Part shown: positions 51,649 to 59,505 of the stretch, piece by piece
Position numbering within the stretch: the stretch's first letter is position 1
How the letters are laid out: each line of letters starts with the position of its first letter
Source of the DNA: Hymenobacter rigui
Lineage (GTDB): Bacteria > Bacteroidota > Bacteroidia > Cytophagales > Hymenobacteraceae
Reading direction: 5' to 3'
NCBI RefSeq assembly: GCF_003944715.1
Contig: NZ_RWIT01000002.1
Location: 186,001-250,000 of the forward strand
DNA: 64,000 nt
Position numbers and translations under genes: made by a program
Notes under the pieces: model-generated
Told to the model about the DNA's origin: nothing
Database searches by the model: none
What the model saw: only the letters and a program-made list of their open reading frames with translations

Positions 51649-53418
51649 CTAGCCCCGAAACAGGTTCTCGATGCGCTGTTGGTTGTTCTGGCTGATAATT
51701 TTGCGGCGCACTTTGAGCGTGGGGGTCAGCTCGCCTGATTCCACGCTCCAGAGGGCGGGCAGCAGCTCGATTTTCTTGATCTGCTCCCACTGGGCGAAGG
51801 CGGCGTTGGTTTGCTGCACCAGCTGCTCGTAGAGCTGGCGCACCTGGGCATGGGCGGCCAGGGCGGCGTCGGAGAGGTCGGCGGGGAGCTGGTGCTGCCG
51901 GGCCCAGGCGCGCAGCTCGGCGAAGGCGGGCACCAGCAGGGCGGCGGCGTACTTCTCTCCCTCGCCCAGCACCATCACCTGCTCCACCAGCGGCGACTCC
52001 GACAGCTTCGACTCCAGCGGCTGCGGGGCCACGTACTTGCCGTTGGAGGTTTTGAACATCTCCTTTTTGCGGTCCGTAATGCGGAGGAAGCGGCCCTGCA
52101 CCAGCTCGCCAATGTCGCCGGTGTGCAGCCAGCCCTCCGTGTCGATGACTTCGGCCGTGAGGTCGGGGCGGTTGTAGTAGCCCTGCATCACCGAAGGGGA
52201 CCGGGTCAGGATTTCACCGTCGGCAGCAATTTTCACTTCCACGCCCGGCAGCACCGGCCCCACGGCCCCGATGAGGTTGCTCTCGGGCACGGGCTGGCTG
52301 GCGGCAATAACGGGCGAAGTTTCCGTCATGCCGTAGCCTTCCATCACCCGGATGCCGGCCGCCCAGAACACCCGCGCCAGCCGCGGCTGCAAGGCCCCGC
52401 CCCCGCTCACGATGTAGCGCACCTCCCCGCCCATAGCCTCGCGCCACTTGCTGAACACCAGCTTATTGGCCAAGGCCAGCTGGGCGTTGTACCACGCGCC
52501 CTGGTCTTTCTGGGTGTCGTAGCGCAGCCCCAGGTCGAGGGCCCAGAAGAACAGCTTGCGCTTAACGCCGGTGAGTTGCTGGCCGGTGGCCACAATCTTG
52601 TCGTAGATTTTTTCGAGCAGGCGGGGCACCGTGGTGAACACGTGGGGCTGCACCTCGCGCAGGTTGTCGGCAATGCGCTCCACGCTTTCGGCGTAGTAGA
52701 TACTGAAGCCCAACTGCAGGTACAGAAACGTGGCCGTGCGCTCGAAAATGTGGCTCAAGGGCAAAAAGCTGAGGGTTTTGTGACCCGGAGTCAGCGGCAG
52801 GTAGCTCAGCAGGTTCTGGCAGTTGAACAGGATGTTGCGGTGGCTGAGCATCACGCCCTTGGGCCGGCCGGTGGTGCCCGAGGTGTAGATGAGCGTGAGC
52901 AGGTCGTCGGGCTGCACGGCGGCTTTCAGGGGTTCCAGCGCGGCCACGTCGGCGGCCGCTCCCATGGCCAGCAGGTCGGCAAAGGAGCGATGGCCGGGCG
53001 TGGGCTCGAAGGTGAGAATGTGCTCGGGGCCGTGCGGCAGCCCGGCCACGACCTCCTGCACCCGAGCCAGCAGCTTCTCGCCTTCCACCAGCACCACGCG
53101 CACGCCGGCATCCTGGAAAATGTGGCGGTAGTCCTCCACCGTGATGGTGGGGTACATAGGCACGCTCACGGCCCCCAGCTGGGCAATGCCCATATCGGCC
53201 ACTACCCACTCGGGGCGGTTGGGGCAGATGATGGCCACTTTATCGGCGGCCCGCACGCCCAGGGCGCGCAGGCCCAGGCTGGCGTGGTTGCTCATTTCCT
53301 GCACTTTGGCGGCACTCAGCGGCTGCCACTGGTCGTCCTTTTTTGCTACCAGGCAGTCGGCCTCGGGGGTGGTGTGGGCCAGATGAGCTAGGAGGTCGAA
53401 GGTGCGGGAAAACGTCAT
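51649..53418 (-). CDS. Long-chain fatty-acid-CoA ligase (AMP-dependent synthetase)
   Basis: Activates fatty acids to acyl-CoA through an acyl-adenylate. The 589-residue protein has the P-loop-like motif LIYTSGTTGRPKGV near residue 175, the acyl-binding motif EGYGMTETSP near 368, and the hinge region GWLHTGDIGEL and ITDRKKEMFKTSNGKYV near 432-465. It matches the eukaryote-like FadD15/ACSL branch, common in Bacteroidota. No other beta-oxidation gene is nearby. It ends in a family D/B repeat region. Probably peripheral membrane or cytosolic. Confidence 0.95.
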   Translation of the reverse strand: MTFSRTFDLLAHLAHTTPEADCLVAKKDDQWQPLSAAKVQEMSNHASLGLRALGVRAADKVAIICPNRPEWVVADMGIAQLGAVSVPMYPTITVEDYRHIFQDAGVRVVLVEGEKLLARVQEVVAGLPHGPEHILTFEPTPGHRSFADLLAMGAAADVAALEPLKAAVQPDDLLTLIYTSGTTGRPKGVMLSHRNILFNCQNLLSYLPLTPGHKTLSFLPLSHIFERTATFLYLQLGFSIYYAESVERIADNLREVQPHVFTTVPRLLEKIYDKIVATGQQLTGVKRKLFFWALDLGLRYDTQKDQGAWYNAQLALANKLVFSKWREAMGGEVRYIVSGGGALQPRLARVFWAAGIRVMEGYGMTETSPVIAASQPVPESNLIGAVGPVLPGVEVKIAADGEILTRSPSVMQGYYNRPDLTAEVIDTEGWLHTGDIGELVQGRFLRITDRKKEMFKTSNGKYVAPQPLESKLSESPLVEQVMVLGEGEKYAAALLVPAFAELRAWARQHQLPADLSDAALAAHAQVRQLYEQLVQQTNAAFAQWEQIKKIELLPALWSVESGELTPTLKVRRKIISQNNQQRIENLFRG

Positions 53419-53521
53419 GAGAAAAGCACGGAAAAAGCTGCCGCAACTGCGGCAATCCGCAAAAATAGGCCGCTTCCGGGTGGCAATGGCGGCACGTCAT
53501 AATTTTATCAAGCCGCGGGCT

Positions 53522-53639
53522 GCCGGGCGGTGTAAAGACGCAATATTTTGCGTCTCTTCGTTGAACGAATGGCGTTGCGCTTACTGAACAACATCAGCAA
53601 CGACGAGACGCAAAATATTGCGTCTCTACACCGCCCGGC
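53522..53639. repeat. Family D palindrome
   Basis: Arms begin GCCGGGCGGTGTAAAGACGC and end with the complement; inside, AATATTTTGCGTCTC is itself mirrored. Arms are about 42 bases with a few mismatches. Lies between the divergent acyl-CoA ligase and NTF2-like genes. Confidence 0.8.
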
Positions 53640-53711
53640 TACTCGCAAGAGTCTGCGGCACCCCTCCCCGGCTTTCCGTTACCTTGTGCGTTTTACCCAG
53701 CTGCCCACTTT

Positions 53712-54170
53712 ATGAAGCCTCTGCTCCTGCTGCCGCTGCTGCTCACCGCTTCGGCCATCTTCGCCCAGACTAAGCCGGCCGCCGAAACCGAGGCCGTGCA
53801 GCAAACCATCCGCCGCTTCTTCGAGGGCATGCGCCGCGGCGACAGTGCCGCCGTCCGCGCCACGCTGGCCCCGGGGGCCGTATTCCACACCCTCACCACC
53901 AAAAACGGCCAGACGCAGCTGCGCCCCGAAAACCCCTCCGACTTTGTGAAAGCCGTGGGCACGCCGCACCCGGAGGTGTGGGATGAGCGCATCACGTTCG
54001 AAAAAGTACTCATCGACGCCAACCTGGCCAGCGTCTGGACGCCCTACCAGTTCTACCGGGGCAGCACCTTCAGCCACTGCGGCTACAACTCGTTTCAACT
54101 GGTGAAGCTGGCTGAGGGCTGGCGCATCGCCCACATCATCGATACGCGGCGCAAGGAGAAGTGTAAGTAG
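53712..54170 (+). CDS. Exported NTF2-like (SnoaL/lumazine-binding type) protein
   Basis: A 152-residue protein with signal peptide (MKPLLLLPLLLTASAIFAQ). The fold is cone-shaped NTF2: a first helix EAVQQTIRRFFEGMRRGDSA, ATLAPGAVFHTL, VDAN-like strand IDANLASVWTPYQFYRGS and a closing VKLAEGWRIAHIIDTRR. Catalysis is not assured, since many relatives are ligand binders. A family C pair follows, then a convergent gene. Confidence 0.85.
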   Translation: MKPLLLLPLLLTASAIFAQTKPAAETEAVQQTIRRFFEGMRRGDSAAVRATLAPGAVFHTLTTKNGQTQLRPENPSDFVKAVGTPHPEVWDERITFEKVLIDANLASVWTPYQFYRGSTFSHCGYNSFQLVKLAEGWRIAHIIDTRRKEKCK

Positions 54171-54182
54171 CGCAGTCATGCC

Positions 54183-54305
54183 CCGGTCCGACGCCGGAGG
54201 CGTCCGACCGGTTGCCGCGTGCTGACGGGTTTGCGTGGTTGTGCGGCCGTCATAGTTCCATAGGCGCAAACTTCAACCGGTCGGACGCCTCCGGCGTCGG
54301 ACCGG
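54183..54305. repeat. Family C inverted pair
   Basis: Copies 54183-54211 (CCGGTCCGACGCCGGAGGCG..) and 54277-54305 (CCGGTCGGACGCCTCCGGCG..) in inverted orientation, 65 bases apart, between two convergent genes. The rightmost member of the family in the window. Confidence 0.88.
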
Positions 54306-54324
54306 GTCCAGTGATATACGGTCT

Positions 54325-54990
54325 CTACCCTTTCGCCGCCGCCACGATGTCGGGTACTTCCAGGATGGGTTTGGGGTAGCCGCGCTGGGCTACGTGCAGC
54401 ATAGCCTGGCCCAGCTCCTGCAGCGTGGAGGCGAATTTGGGGGCCACGCCGCGCAGCACAGGGTACAGCCAGCCGAAGTACTTGTAATACGACAGCACGT
54501 GCCGCTGGCCGGGGGTGGCGCGCAGGAAACCGGGGCGAAACATGAACGCCTGCCGGAAACCCAGCTGCCGCAGCTCGTTTTCAGTTTCGCCCTTCACGCG
54601 GGCCCACATCTGGCGGCTGCGCAGCGTATCGTCGGTGCCGGCGCCCGAGACGTAGCAGAACGTGAGGTCGGGGCCGTTGTAGGCCAGCAGGGTGCGGGCG
54701 AAGTGCAGGGTCAGGTCGTAGGTGAGGCGACGGTACTCCGGCTCCTGCATTCCCACCGACGATACGCCCAGGCAGAAAAAGCAGGCGTTGTAACCCCGGA
54801 GTTGATCGGCAATGGGCGTGAGGTTCTGGAAATCTTCGTGCAGCAGCTCCCGCAGCTTGGGGTGCTGGTGCCCGCTGGGCCGCCGGCTGATGCTGAGCAC
54901 CTGCTCCACATCGGAGTTATGCAAACACTCCAGCAGCACCCCTTCCCCCACCATACCGGTCGTGCCGGTGAGTATCACGCGTAGTTTCAT
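54325..54990 (-). CDS. NAD(P)-binding epimerase/oxidoreductase-like protein
   Basis: A 221-residue Rossmann protein. MKLRVILTGTTGMVGEGVLL holds the GxxGxxG motif, CFFCLGVSSVGMQEPEYRRL comes near residue 70, and YVSGAGTDDTLRSRQMWARV near 113. The motif set resembles small epimerase-like proteins close to the HTATIP2/TIP30 group. No classic SDR catalytic triad is present. Its start is 33 bases after the last gene of the immunity-like operon, in the same direction, so read-through is possible, but base composition changes sharply here. Confidence 0.85.
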   Translation of the reverse strand: MKLRVILTGTTGMVGEGVLLECLHNSDVEQVLSISRRPSGHQHPKLRELLHEDFQNLTPIADQLRGYNACFFCLGVSSVGMQEPEYRRLTYDLTLHFARTLLAYNGPDLTFCYVSGAGTDDTLRSRQMWARVKGETENELRQLGFRQAFMFRPGFLRATPGQRHVLSYYKYFGWLYPVLRGVAPKFASTLQELGQAMLHVAQRGYPKPILEVPDIVAAAKG

Positions 54991-55022
54991 GCAGGTAAGG
55001 ACGGATGAGCGGCACGGATGTT

Positions 55023-55355
55023 TTAGGCATCAGGAAATAGCCTACTCATTTGCTGAAAACCTATTCCGCAGACATTAGCATCAACCTCATCAAAACCTTC
55101 TACATCGGTAATATCTATTCCTCCTTGGGCAACGATTTCACCTACTATTGGCGAAACAGCCTTCAACTCGAGGGCCGCTAGTCCTTTCCAGTCGAGTGTC
55201 TCTATATGTGCTCGAAAAAAGGCTTGAAAGCTAGCAAAATAGGCGGCTGTTGGCTTCAAAGTACCACCTATTACTCCCATCGAAGCATCTACCACTTTGG
55301 CTTCGATAGTCCCGAGAAGAGTTGAGCCAGCAAACAGTTGAATTTGAGATTTCAT
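55023..55355 (-). CDS. Small soluble protein of unknown function, immunity-like operon gene 5
   Basis: A 110-residue protein. ATG 55355 is used because it overlaps the preceding stop (ATGA). The sequence is strand-rich: IQLFAGSTLLGTIEAKVVD, then FASFQAFFRAHIE and ITDVEGFDEVDANVCGIGF. No signal peptide, no catalytic motif. It closes a run of five tightly linked minus-strand genes with lower GC than the rest of the window. The cluster character suggests a contact-dependent-toxin immunity protein, but I do not recognise the family. Confidence 0.6.
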   Translation of the reverse strand: MKSQIQLFAGSTLLGTIEAKVVDASMGVIGGTLKPTAAYFASFQAFFRAHIETLDWKGLAALELKAVSPIVGEIVAQGGIDITDVEGFDEVDANVCGIGFQQMSRLFPDA

Positions 55356-55732
55356 TGCAGAGACAGAAAATTGCATTTTAGACAATCTATCCTCAAAGGA
55401 GCCAGATGGTCGATGGACAGATTGACGGTGAATCCAGAGGTACCATATACAACTGGCCGCTTTCTACATTGAAACTCATCTACTCGAAAGCTCAAGCTTT
55501 TGCGCTGCTCTTCCCGAAGTATAGAATCTATTGTGGTCTGTACTTTTTGCAGCACCTGCACGCTGCTGCCCGCAATACCAGAAACCACGAGTTTCGCCCA
55601 CTTCCTATTGCCACTCTCCGATTTTCGCCAGATAGTCACCTCCAGACGGCACCTTGAGTTATCGAACAGGAAACTATCCACGACGGCATCATGCAGGGAG
55701 ACAGGCCAGCCAGACATCATCTCGTTATGCAT
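55352..55732 (-). CDS. Small soluble protein, immunity-like operon gene 4
   Basis: A 126-residue protein. ATG 55732 overlaps the previous stop by eight bases. It begins MHNEMMSGWPVSLHDAVVDS; the LHDA..DS segment occurs in several known immunity families. The rest alternates strands (RLEVTIWRKS, KWAKLVVSGI) and a helix (VQVLQKVQTTIDSI). No export signal. The ATGA overlap with gene 5 indicates co-translation. Family not certain. Confidence 0.6.
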   Translation of the reverse strand: MHNEMMSGWPVSLHDAVVDSFLFDNSRCRLEVTIWRKSESGNRKWAKLVVSGIAGSSVQVLQKVQTTIDSILREEQRKSLSFRVDEFQCRKRPVVYGTSGFTVNLSIDHLAPLRIDCLKCNFLSLQ

Positions 55733-56012
55733 CCTGCGCGGTCTTGATGATAGTAAGCAGCATAAAACGCCCCGAAACTGAGAGCGTGTCACACCAAACC
55801 TGAATACAACCGTGTATTGCTACCGGATTATCAACTTCATCCTCTGAAAGTAGCTGCTGCATCCGGGCTTTTATCTTTTTGCCTATTCGGGGTATAACTG
55901 CTGTATCTAAGGTAGTAGCCCATTCCCTGATAGCGGCACTTTCGTTTTTGGCCGTTACCTGCGCGATATACGCCCCGCCCTCAAAATCCATCACTATTGT
56001 GTAAAGGCCCAT
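55725..56012 (-). CDS. Small soluble protein, immunity-like operon gene 3
   Basis: A 95-residue protein starting MGLYTIVMDFEGGAYIAQV, a pattern I have seen in small immunity-like proteins of Bacteroidota and Proteobacteria. It continues SAAIREWATTLD, then a CIQVWCDTLSVSGRFML strand pair. The stop overlaps the next start. AT-richer than its surroundings. No catalytic residues. A defensive role is inferred, not shown. Confidence 0.65.
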   Translation of the reverse strand: MGLYTIVMDFEGGAYIAQVTAKNESAAIREWATTLDTAVIPRIGKKIKARMQQLLSEDEVDNPVAIHGCIQVWCDTLSVSGRFMLLTIIKTAQDA

Positions 56013-56030
56013 ACGAACGTGCTTTGTTGG

Positions 56031-56330
56031 TCAATCACCTTCCGCCAGCAAGCCACAATGCGCCTGCGCTGCCTGTTGAAGAAGTGCCATAAACGCAGCC
56101 CGCGTGCCTGGGCTCACGGCCGCTGCAGGCAACTGACGCAGTTGCTGTTGCTTGCGGATAACCAACTCGTTACCCCAGCGAAACTTACCATAGTAATCAA
56201 GCCACGATTCAATAATTCCGGCGGCTTGCAGTTCGATAAACGCTTCGTATTCAATGCCGCCAATACGTTCCAGCATTAAACCCTTGCTTGAAATATTCTG
56301 GCTGTCGGGAATCAAGTAAAAATCCAGCAT
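56031..56330 (-). CDS. Small soluble protein, immunity-like operon gene 2
   Basis: A 99-residue protein; ATG 56330 lies four bases after the stop of gene 1 and is preferred over ATG 56372, which would overlap it by 38 bases. Sequence MLDFYLIPDSQNISSKG, then GGIEYEAFIELQAAGIIESW, WLDYYGKFRWGNELVI. Acidic, single domain, no membrane segment: the usual features of immunity proteins. Specific family not recognised. Confidence 0.6.
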   Translation of the reverse strand: MLDFYLIPDSQNISSKGLMLERIGGIEYEAFIELQAAGIIESWLDYYGKFRWGNELVIRKQQQLRQLPAAAVSPGTRAAFMALLQQAAQAHCGLLAEGD

Positions 56331-56334
56331 GGCT

Positions 56335-56775
56335 TTATTTGACGCCTTCCATACCACCGTATTTCTGAACAATTTTCTGCATCTCCATCAACGTGCTTTG
56401 GATGTAGCTCTGGTCAGTGATGATAGTAAAAATCAGCTTGTTGTTCGAATCGATGAATTCTGAAAAAACGCCTTCCAGAATAAGCTGTCCAGCAGGTGTG
56501 TATTGAGCTGTGAATTCTAACTGATGTTCATACGACTCAAAACGCACTGTTCCCTTCACCGACTCATTACAGACTCGGAGCTGTTGGTACAGTTCATATA
56601 GCTCGCCGGTGGAGGTCCACAAAGTCGAGTTTACGGAGAAGCCGCCCACCTGTATGTAGATGCCCGCACGGACATCGTAGCCACCCCAGTGCGACGTGTC
56701 ATCCGGAAAGCCCAATACCTCAACTAACCTTATGGTGAGGAATGAATCTTTCCCTGCAATGGTAAACTCTTCCAT
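56335..56775 (-). CDS. WapI-like immunity protein candidate, operon gene 1
   Basis: A 146-residue acidic protein. It opens MEEFTIAGKDSFLTIRLVEV and has FPDDTSHWGGYDVRAGIYIQ and FSVNSTLWTSTGELYELYQQ, a layout I associate with WapI-type immunity proteins (strand, WGGYD, strand, STGEL helix). It is the first of five genes that run together on the minus strand. No toxin gene (Rhs, WapA, CdiA) is in the window. Separated from ispG by only 12 bases, so expression may depend on ispG transcription. Confidence 0.65.
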   Translation of the reverse strand: MEEFTIAGKDSFLTIRLVEVLGFPDDTSHWGGYDVRAGIYIQVGGFSVNSTLWTSTGELYELYQQLRVCNESVKGTVRFESYEHQLEFTAQYTPAGQLILEGVFSEFIDSNNKLIFTIITDQSYIQSTLMEMQKIVQKYGGMEGVK

Positions 56776-56787
56776 GTTTGCGAGTAA

Positions 56788-58848
56788 CTACCCCACCACT
56801 GGCTCTTCCAGCAGCTCTTTTTCCAGCCAGCGGCCGTCTTCGCGCATGAGTTCGATGAGCTCGTCCACGGCGCGTTCTTCGGGGACGGATTTCTTGATGA
56901 CTTCCTGGCCGCGGTAGAGGGCAATTTTGCCTTTGCCCACGCCCACGTAGCCATAGTCGGCGTCGGCCATTTCGCCGGGGCCGTTCACGATGCAGCCCAT
57001 GATGCCGATTTTGACGCCCTTCAGGTGGTCGGTGCGCTTGCGGATCATGGCGGTGGTTTCCTGCAGATCGAACAGGGTACGGCCGCAGCTGGGGCAGCTG
57101 ATGTACTCGGTTTTGCTCATGCGGGTGCGGGCCGCCTGCAGGATACCGAACCCGAGCTGGTTGAGCTGGTCCAGCGTGGTGAGCCACTCCTCCTTCGGGC
57201 GCTCGGGCAGCAGCTCGGTGCTCAGCAGCACGCCGTCGCCGAGGCCGTCGAGGAGCAGGCCGCCCACGTCGGTGGCGGCGTAGAGCTGGGTTTGCTCGGG
57301 GCTCAGGGCCGGGTACTGGCGCTGGATGATGACGGGGTTGGGCACGCCGTTGTTCAGCAGCTCGAAGAACGCCCGGCGGATTTCGGGCATGGCGTGGGCG
57401 TTGTCGGTGCGCAGCAGCAGCACGGCGGTGGCATCGGCGCGCAGCAGCGGCAGGGCGGCGGGCGTGAGCGAGGCCAGGGTGTGGCGCACGAAATTCAGCT
57501 CGGGGTGGCGCGGACCGGCCGCGGCGTACTCCTCGGCCGTGAGCAGCGGGTAGTGGTCGGGGCGCTGGCCGGCGTCGAGCCAGGCGGTGTAGTCCACCAC
57601 TTCCTTCAGACCGTTGGGCAGCATGAACGGGATGGGCCGCTGGCCCGCGTACACGTAGTCGGCCCCCAGGTCGTTCATCTGAAACTTATCCAGGAAAGCC
57701 GAATACAGATGCCCCACGGCGCGCAGATCGGCGTATTCCAGGCCGGGCAACCGCGAGAGGTCGGCCATGACGCGCGGCACGTTCTGCCCGCCCAGGTTCA
57801 GCACCTCCCGCGTTACGCGGCGGTGGTACTGGAAAGGGTCGATGGGAATAGTAGTTGTTAGTTGTTGGTTGTCAGTTGTCAGTTCGTTTGGAGCGTCATT
57901 CTCACTGACAACTGACAACGAAGAACTAACAACTGGAGGAATAGGCTGGGCTTCCTGGGCGCGGTTGGTGTACCGGTCAATCAAGGCCTTGGCTACGGGG
58001 GCTTCGGCTTCGGGGGCTTCGGTGAGGCTCACGCGCACGGTGTCGCCCAGGCCGTCTTCGAGCAGCGTGCCGATGCCCACGGCCGACTTGATGCGGCCGT
58101 CTTCGGCCTCGCCGGCTTCCGTTACGCCCAAGTGCAGCGGGTAGGGCTGCAGGCCCTCTTCGTCGAGCTTCTGCACCAGCAGGCGGTAGGCCTGCACCAT
58201 CACCTGGGTGTTGCTGGCCTTCATGCTCAGCACCACGTCGTAGTAGTTTTCCTCCTCGCAGAGGCGCAGAAATTCCAGCGCCGACTCCACCATGCCCAGC
58301 GGCGTATCACCATACCGGCTCAGAATCCGGTCCGAGAGGGAGCCGTGGTTGGTGCCGATGCGCATGGCCGTGCCGTACTGCTTGCAGATCTGGACCAGCG
58401 GGCGGAACCGCTCCCGAATGCGCTCCACCTCGGCGGCGTAGCTGCTGTCGGTGTAATCAATAACGTCAAACTTCTTCTTATCGGCGTAGTTGCCGGGGTT
58501 CACGCGCACTTTCTCCACGATGCGGGCGGCCAGCTCGGCGGCGTTGGGCGTGAAGTGGATGTCGGCAATGAGGGGCACAGTGCAGCCGCGTTTGCGCAGC
58601 TCCTTCTTGATTTCGAGCAGGTTTTGGGCCTCCTTCACGCTGGGGGCCGTGATGCGCACGTATTCGCAGCCGGCTTCCACCATGCGCAGCGTCTGCTCCA
58701 CCGAGCCCAGCGTGTCCATAGTGTCCACGGTGGTCATGCTCTGCACCCGGATGGGGTTGAGCCCGCCCATCGGCAGGTCGCCGATTTTCACTTCACGGGA
58801 GAGACGGCGCTTATATTCGGTGAGGCTGGGGCAATATAGTTTGTTCAT
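56788..58848 (-). CDS. ispG: 4-hydroxy-3-methylbut-2-enyl diphosphate synthase (IspG/GcpE), large form
   Basis: Iron-sulfur enzyme of the MEP isoprenoid pathway. ATG 58848 (MNKLYCPSLTEYKRR) is used; the frame extends upstream to 59175 but overlaps a thioredoxin-like gene. The barrel domain has NPIRVQSMTTVDTMDT and ADIHFTPNAAELAA. The C-terminal [4Fe-4S] domain has EYISCPSCGRTLFDLQ and GIMGCIVNGPGEMADADYG, with three Cys and one Glu ligand. At 686 residues it is the three-domain type known from Bacteroidota and plants. Residues about 305-332 (SSLSVVSENDAPN.., TTDNQQLTTT) are encoded by a family E palindrome inserted in frame. Confidence 0.94.
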   Translation of the reverse strand: MNKLYCPSLTEYKRRLSREVKIGDLPMGGLNPIRVQSMTTVDTMDTLGSVEQTLRMVEAGCEYVRITAPSVKEAQNLLEIKKELRKRGCTVPLIADIHFTPNAAELAARIVEKVRVNPGNYADKKKFDVIDYTDSSYAAEVERIRERFRPLVQICKQYGTAMRIGTNHGSLSDRILSRYGDTPLGMVESALEFLRLCEEENYYDVVLSMKASNTQVMVQAYRLLVQKLDEEGLQPYPLHLGVTEAGEAEDGRIKSAVGIGTLLEDGLGDTVRVSLTEAPEAEAPVAKALIDRYTNRAQEAQPIPPVVSSSLSVVSENDAPNELTTDNQQLTTTIPIDPFQYHRRVTREVLNLGGQNVPRVMADLSRLPGLEYADLRAVGHLYSAFLDKFQMNDLGADYVYAGQRPIPFMLPNGLKEVVDYTAWLDAGQRPDHYPLLTAEEYAAAGPRHPELNFVRHTLASLTPAALPLLRADATAVLLLRTDNAHAMPEIRRAFFELLNNGVPNPVIIQRQYPALSPEQTQLYAATDVGGLLLDGLGDGVLLSTELLPERPKEEWLTTLDQLNQLGFGILQAARTRMSKTEYISCPSCGRTLFDLQETTAMIRKRTDHLKGVKIGIMGCIVNGPGEMADADYGYVGVGKGKIALYRGQEVIKKSVPEERAVDELIELMREDGRWLEKELLEEPVVG
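57853..57934. repeat. Family E palindrome inside the ispG coding sequence
   Basis: Arms 57853-57883 and 57904-57934 (AGTTGTTAGTTGTTGG.. against CAACGAAGAACTAACAACT) are complementary over 31 bases with two mismatches. It is in frame with ispG and adds about 27 Ser/Thr/Asn/Gln-rich residues between the barrel domain and the next domain. Confidence 0.85.
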
Positions 58849-58882
58849 AACCCGGTTGGGAGGCGTTTTTCTCAGGGAATAA

Positions 58883-58890
58883 CAAAGGTA
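58883..58890 (-). promoter_or_regulatory. Possible -7 promoter element for ispG
   Basis: On the minus strand the sequence TACCTTTG matches the Bacteroidota -7 consensus TAnnTTTG, 35 bases before the ATG. No clear -33 TTG at the usual distance, so this is weak. Confidence 0.35.
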
Positions 58891-58989
58891 CGCAAGGTTT
58901 GTACTCGGAGGCTGAGCAGAACTATGGTCCTGCTTCGCAACTTCCGGTGGACTTCCGCTGTCTTTCCGGCAGATCCCTTTCCTTTTACC

Positions 58990-59478
58990 ATGAATAAACT
59001 GAAATTCATTGCCCTGCTGGCCGGGCTGCTGCTCACGGCCACGGCCCACGCCCAGCAGGTGCAGGTGATTAAGCTGCCGGAGCTGCAGAAGCGCCTCTCC
59101 CGCCCCACCGACACCACCTACGTAGTGAACTTCTGGGCCACCTGGTGCGGCCCCTGCGTGAAAGAGCTGCCCCACTTCGATAAGCTAACCACCACCTACA
59201 AAAACCAGAAAGTGAAAGTGCTGCTGGTAAGCATGGACTACGCCTCGCAGCTGGATAAGAAGGTGATGCCCTTCGTGGCAAAAAATGCTCTCAAATCGGA
59301 GGTAATGCTGCTCAACGAAACCGACCCCAACCTCTACCTGGCCAAAATTGACCCCAAGTGGACCGGCTCTTTGCCCTTCACGCTGCTGCTCAATAATGCC
59401 CGCCACAAGCGCCAGACGTTTGAGCAGGAGTTTACAGCCGAGGAGCTGCAGAAGCAGCTGCAGGCGTTTATGAAGTAA
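58990..59478 (+). CDS. TlpA-like thioredoxin-fold protein, exported
   Basis: A 162-residue periplasmic thiol reductase-like protein. ATG 58990 starts a signal peptide (MNKLKFIALLAGLLLTATAHA). The redox motif is WCGPC in VVNFWATWCGPCVKELPHFD near residues 47-67. The cis-proline loop is SLPFTLLLNN near 128. It is divergent from ispG and precedes a second thioredoxin-fold gene by 27 bases, likely one operon. Possible partners include cytochrome c maturation and other extracytoplasmic thiols. Confidence 0.93.
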   Translation: MNKLKFIALLAGLLLTATAHAQQVQVIKLPELQKRLSRPTDTTYVVNFWATWCGPCVKELPHFDKLTTTYKNQKVKVLLVSMDYASQLDKKVMPFVAKNALKSEVMLLNETDPNLYLAKIDPKWTGSLPFTLLLNNARHKRQTFEQEFTAEELQKQLQAFMK

Positions 59479-59505
59479 CCCGTTTTCACCCTCATCTTCA
59501 CTTCC

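Noticed and set aside
51811..53391. 526-codon frame opposite the acyl-CoA ligase gene
   Set aside because: Complement of a well-supported enzyme; composition biased to His, Gly, Val and Gln, no recognisable motif.
55023..56775. Reading the small-gene operon as a toxin-antitoxin system
   Set aside because: No member looks like a toxin (no nuclease, ADP-ribosyl or pore motif), and five linked genes exceed the usual two-gene layout.
58849..59175. N-terminal extension of the ispG frame
   Set aside because: It overlaps the promoter and signal-peptide coding part of the divergent TlpA-like gene and is not protein-like. ATG 58848 gives the standard IspG start.
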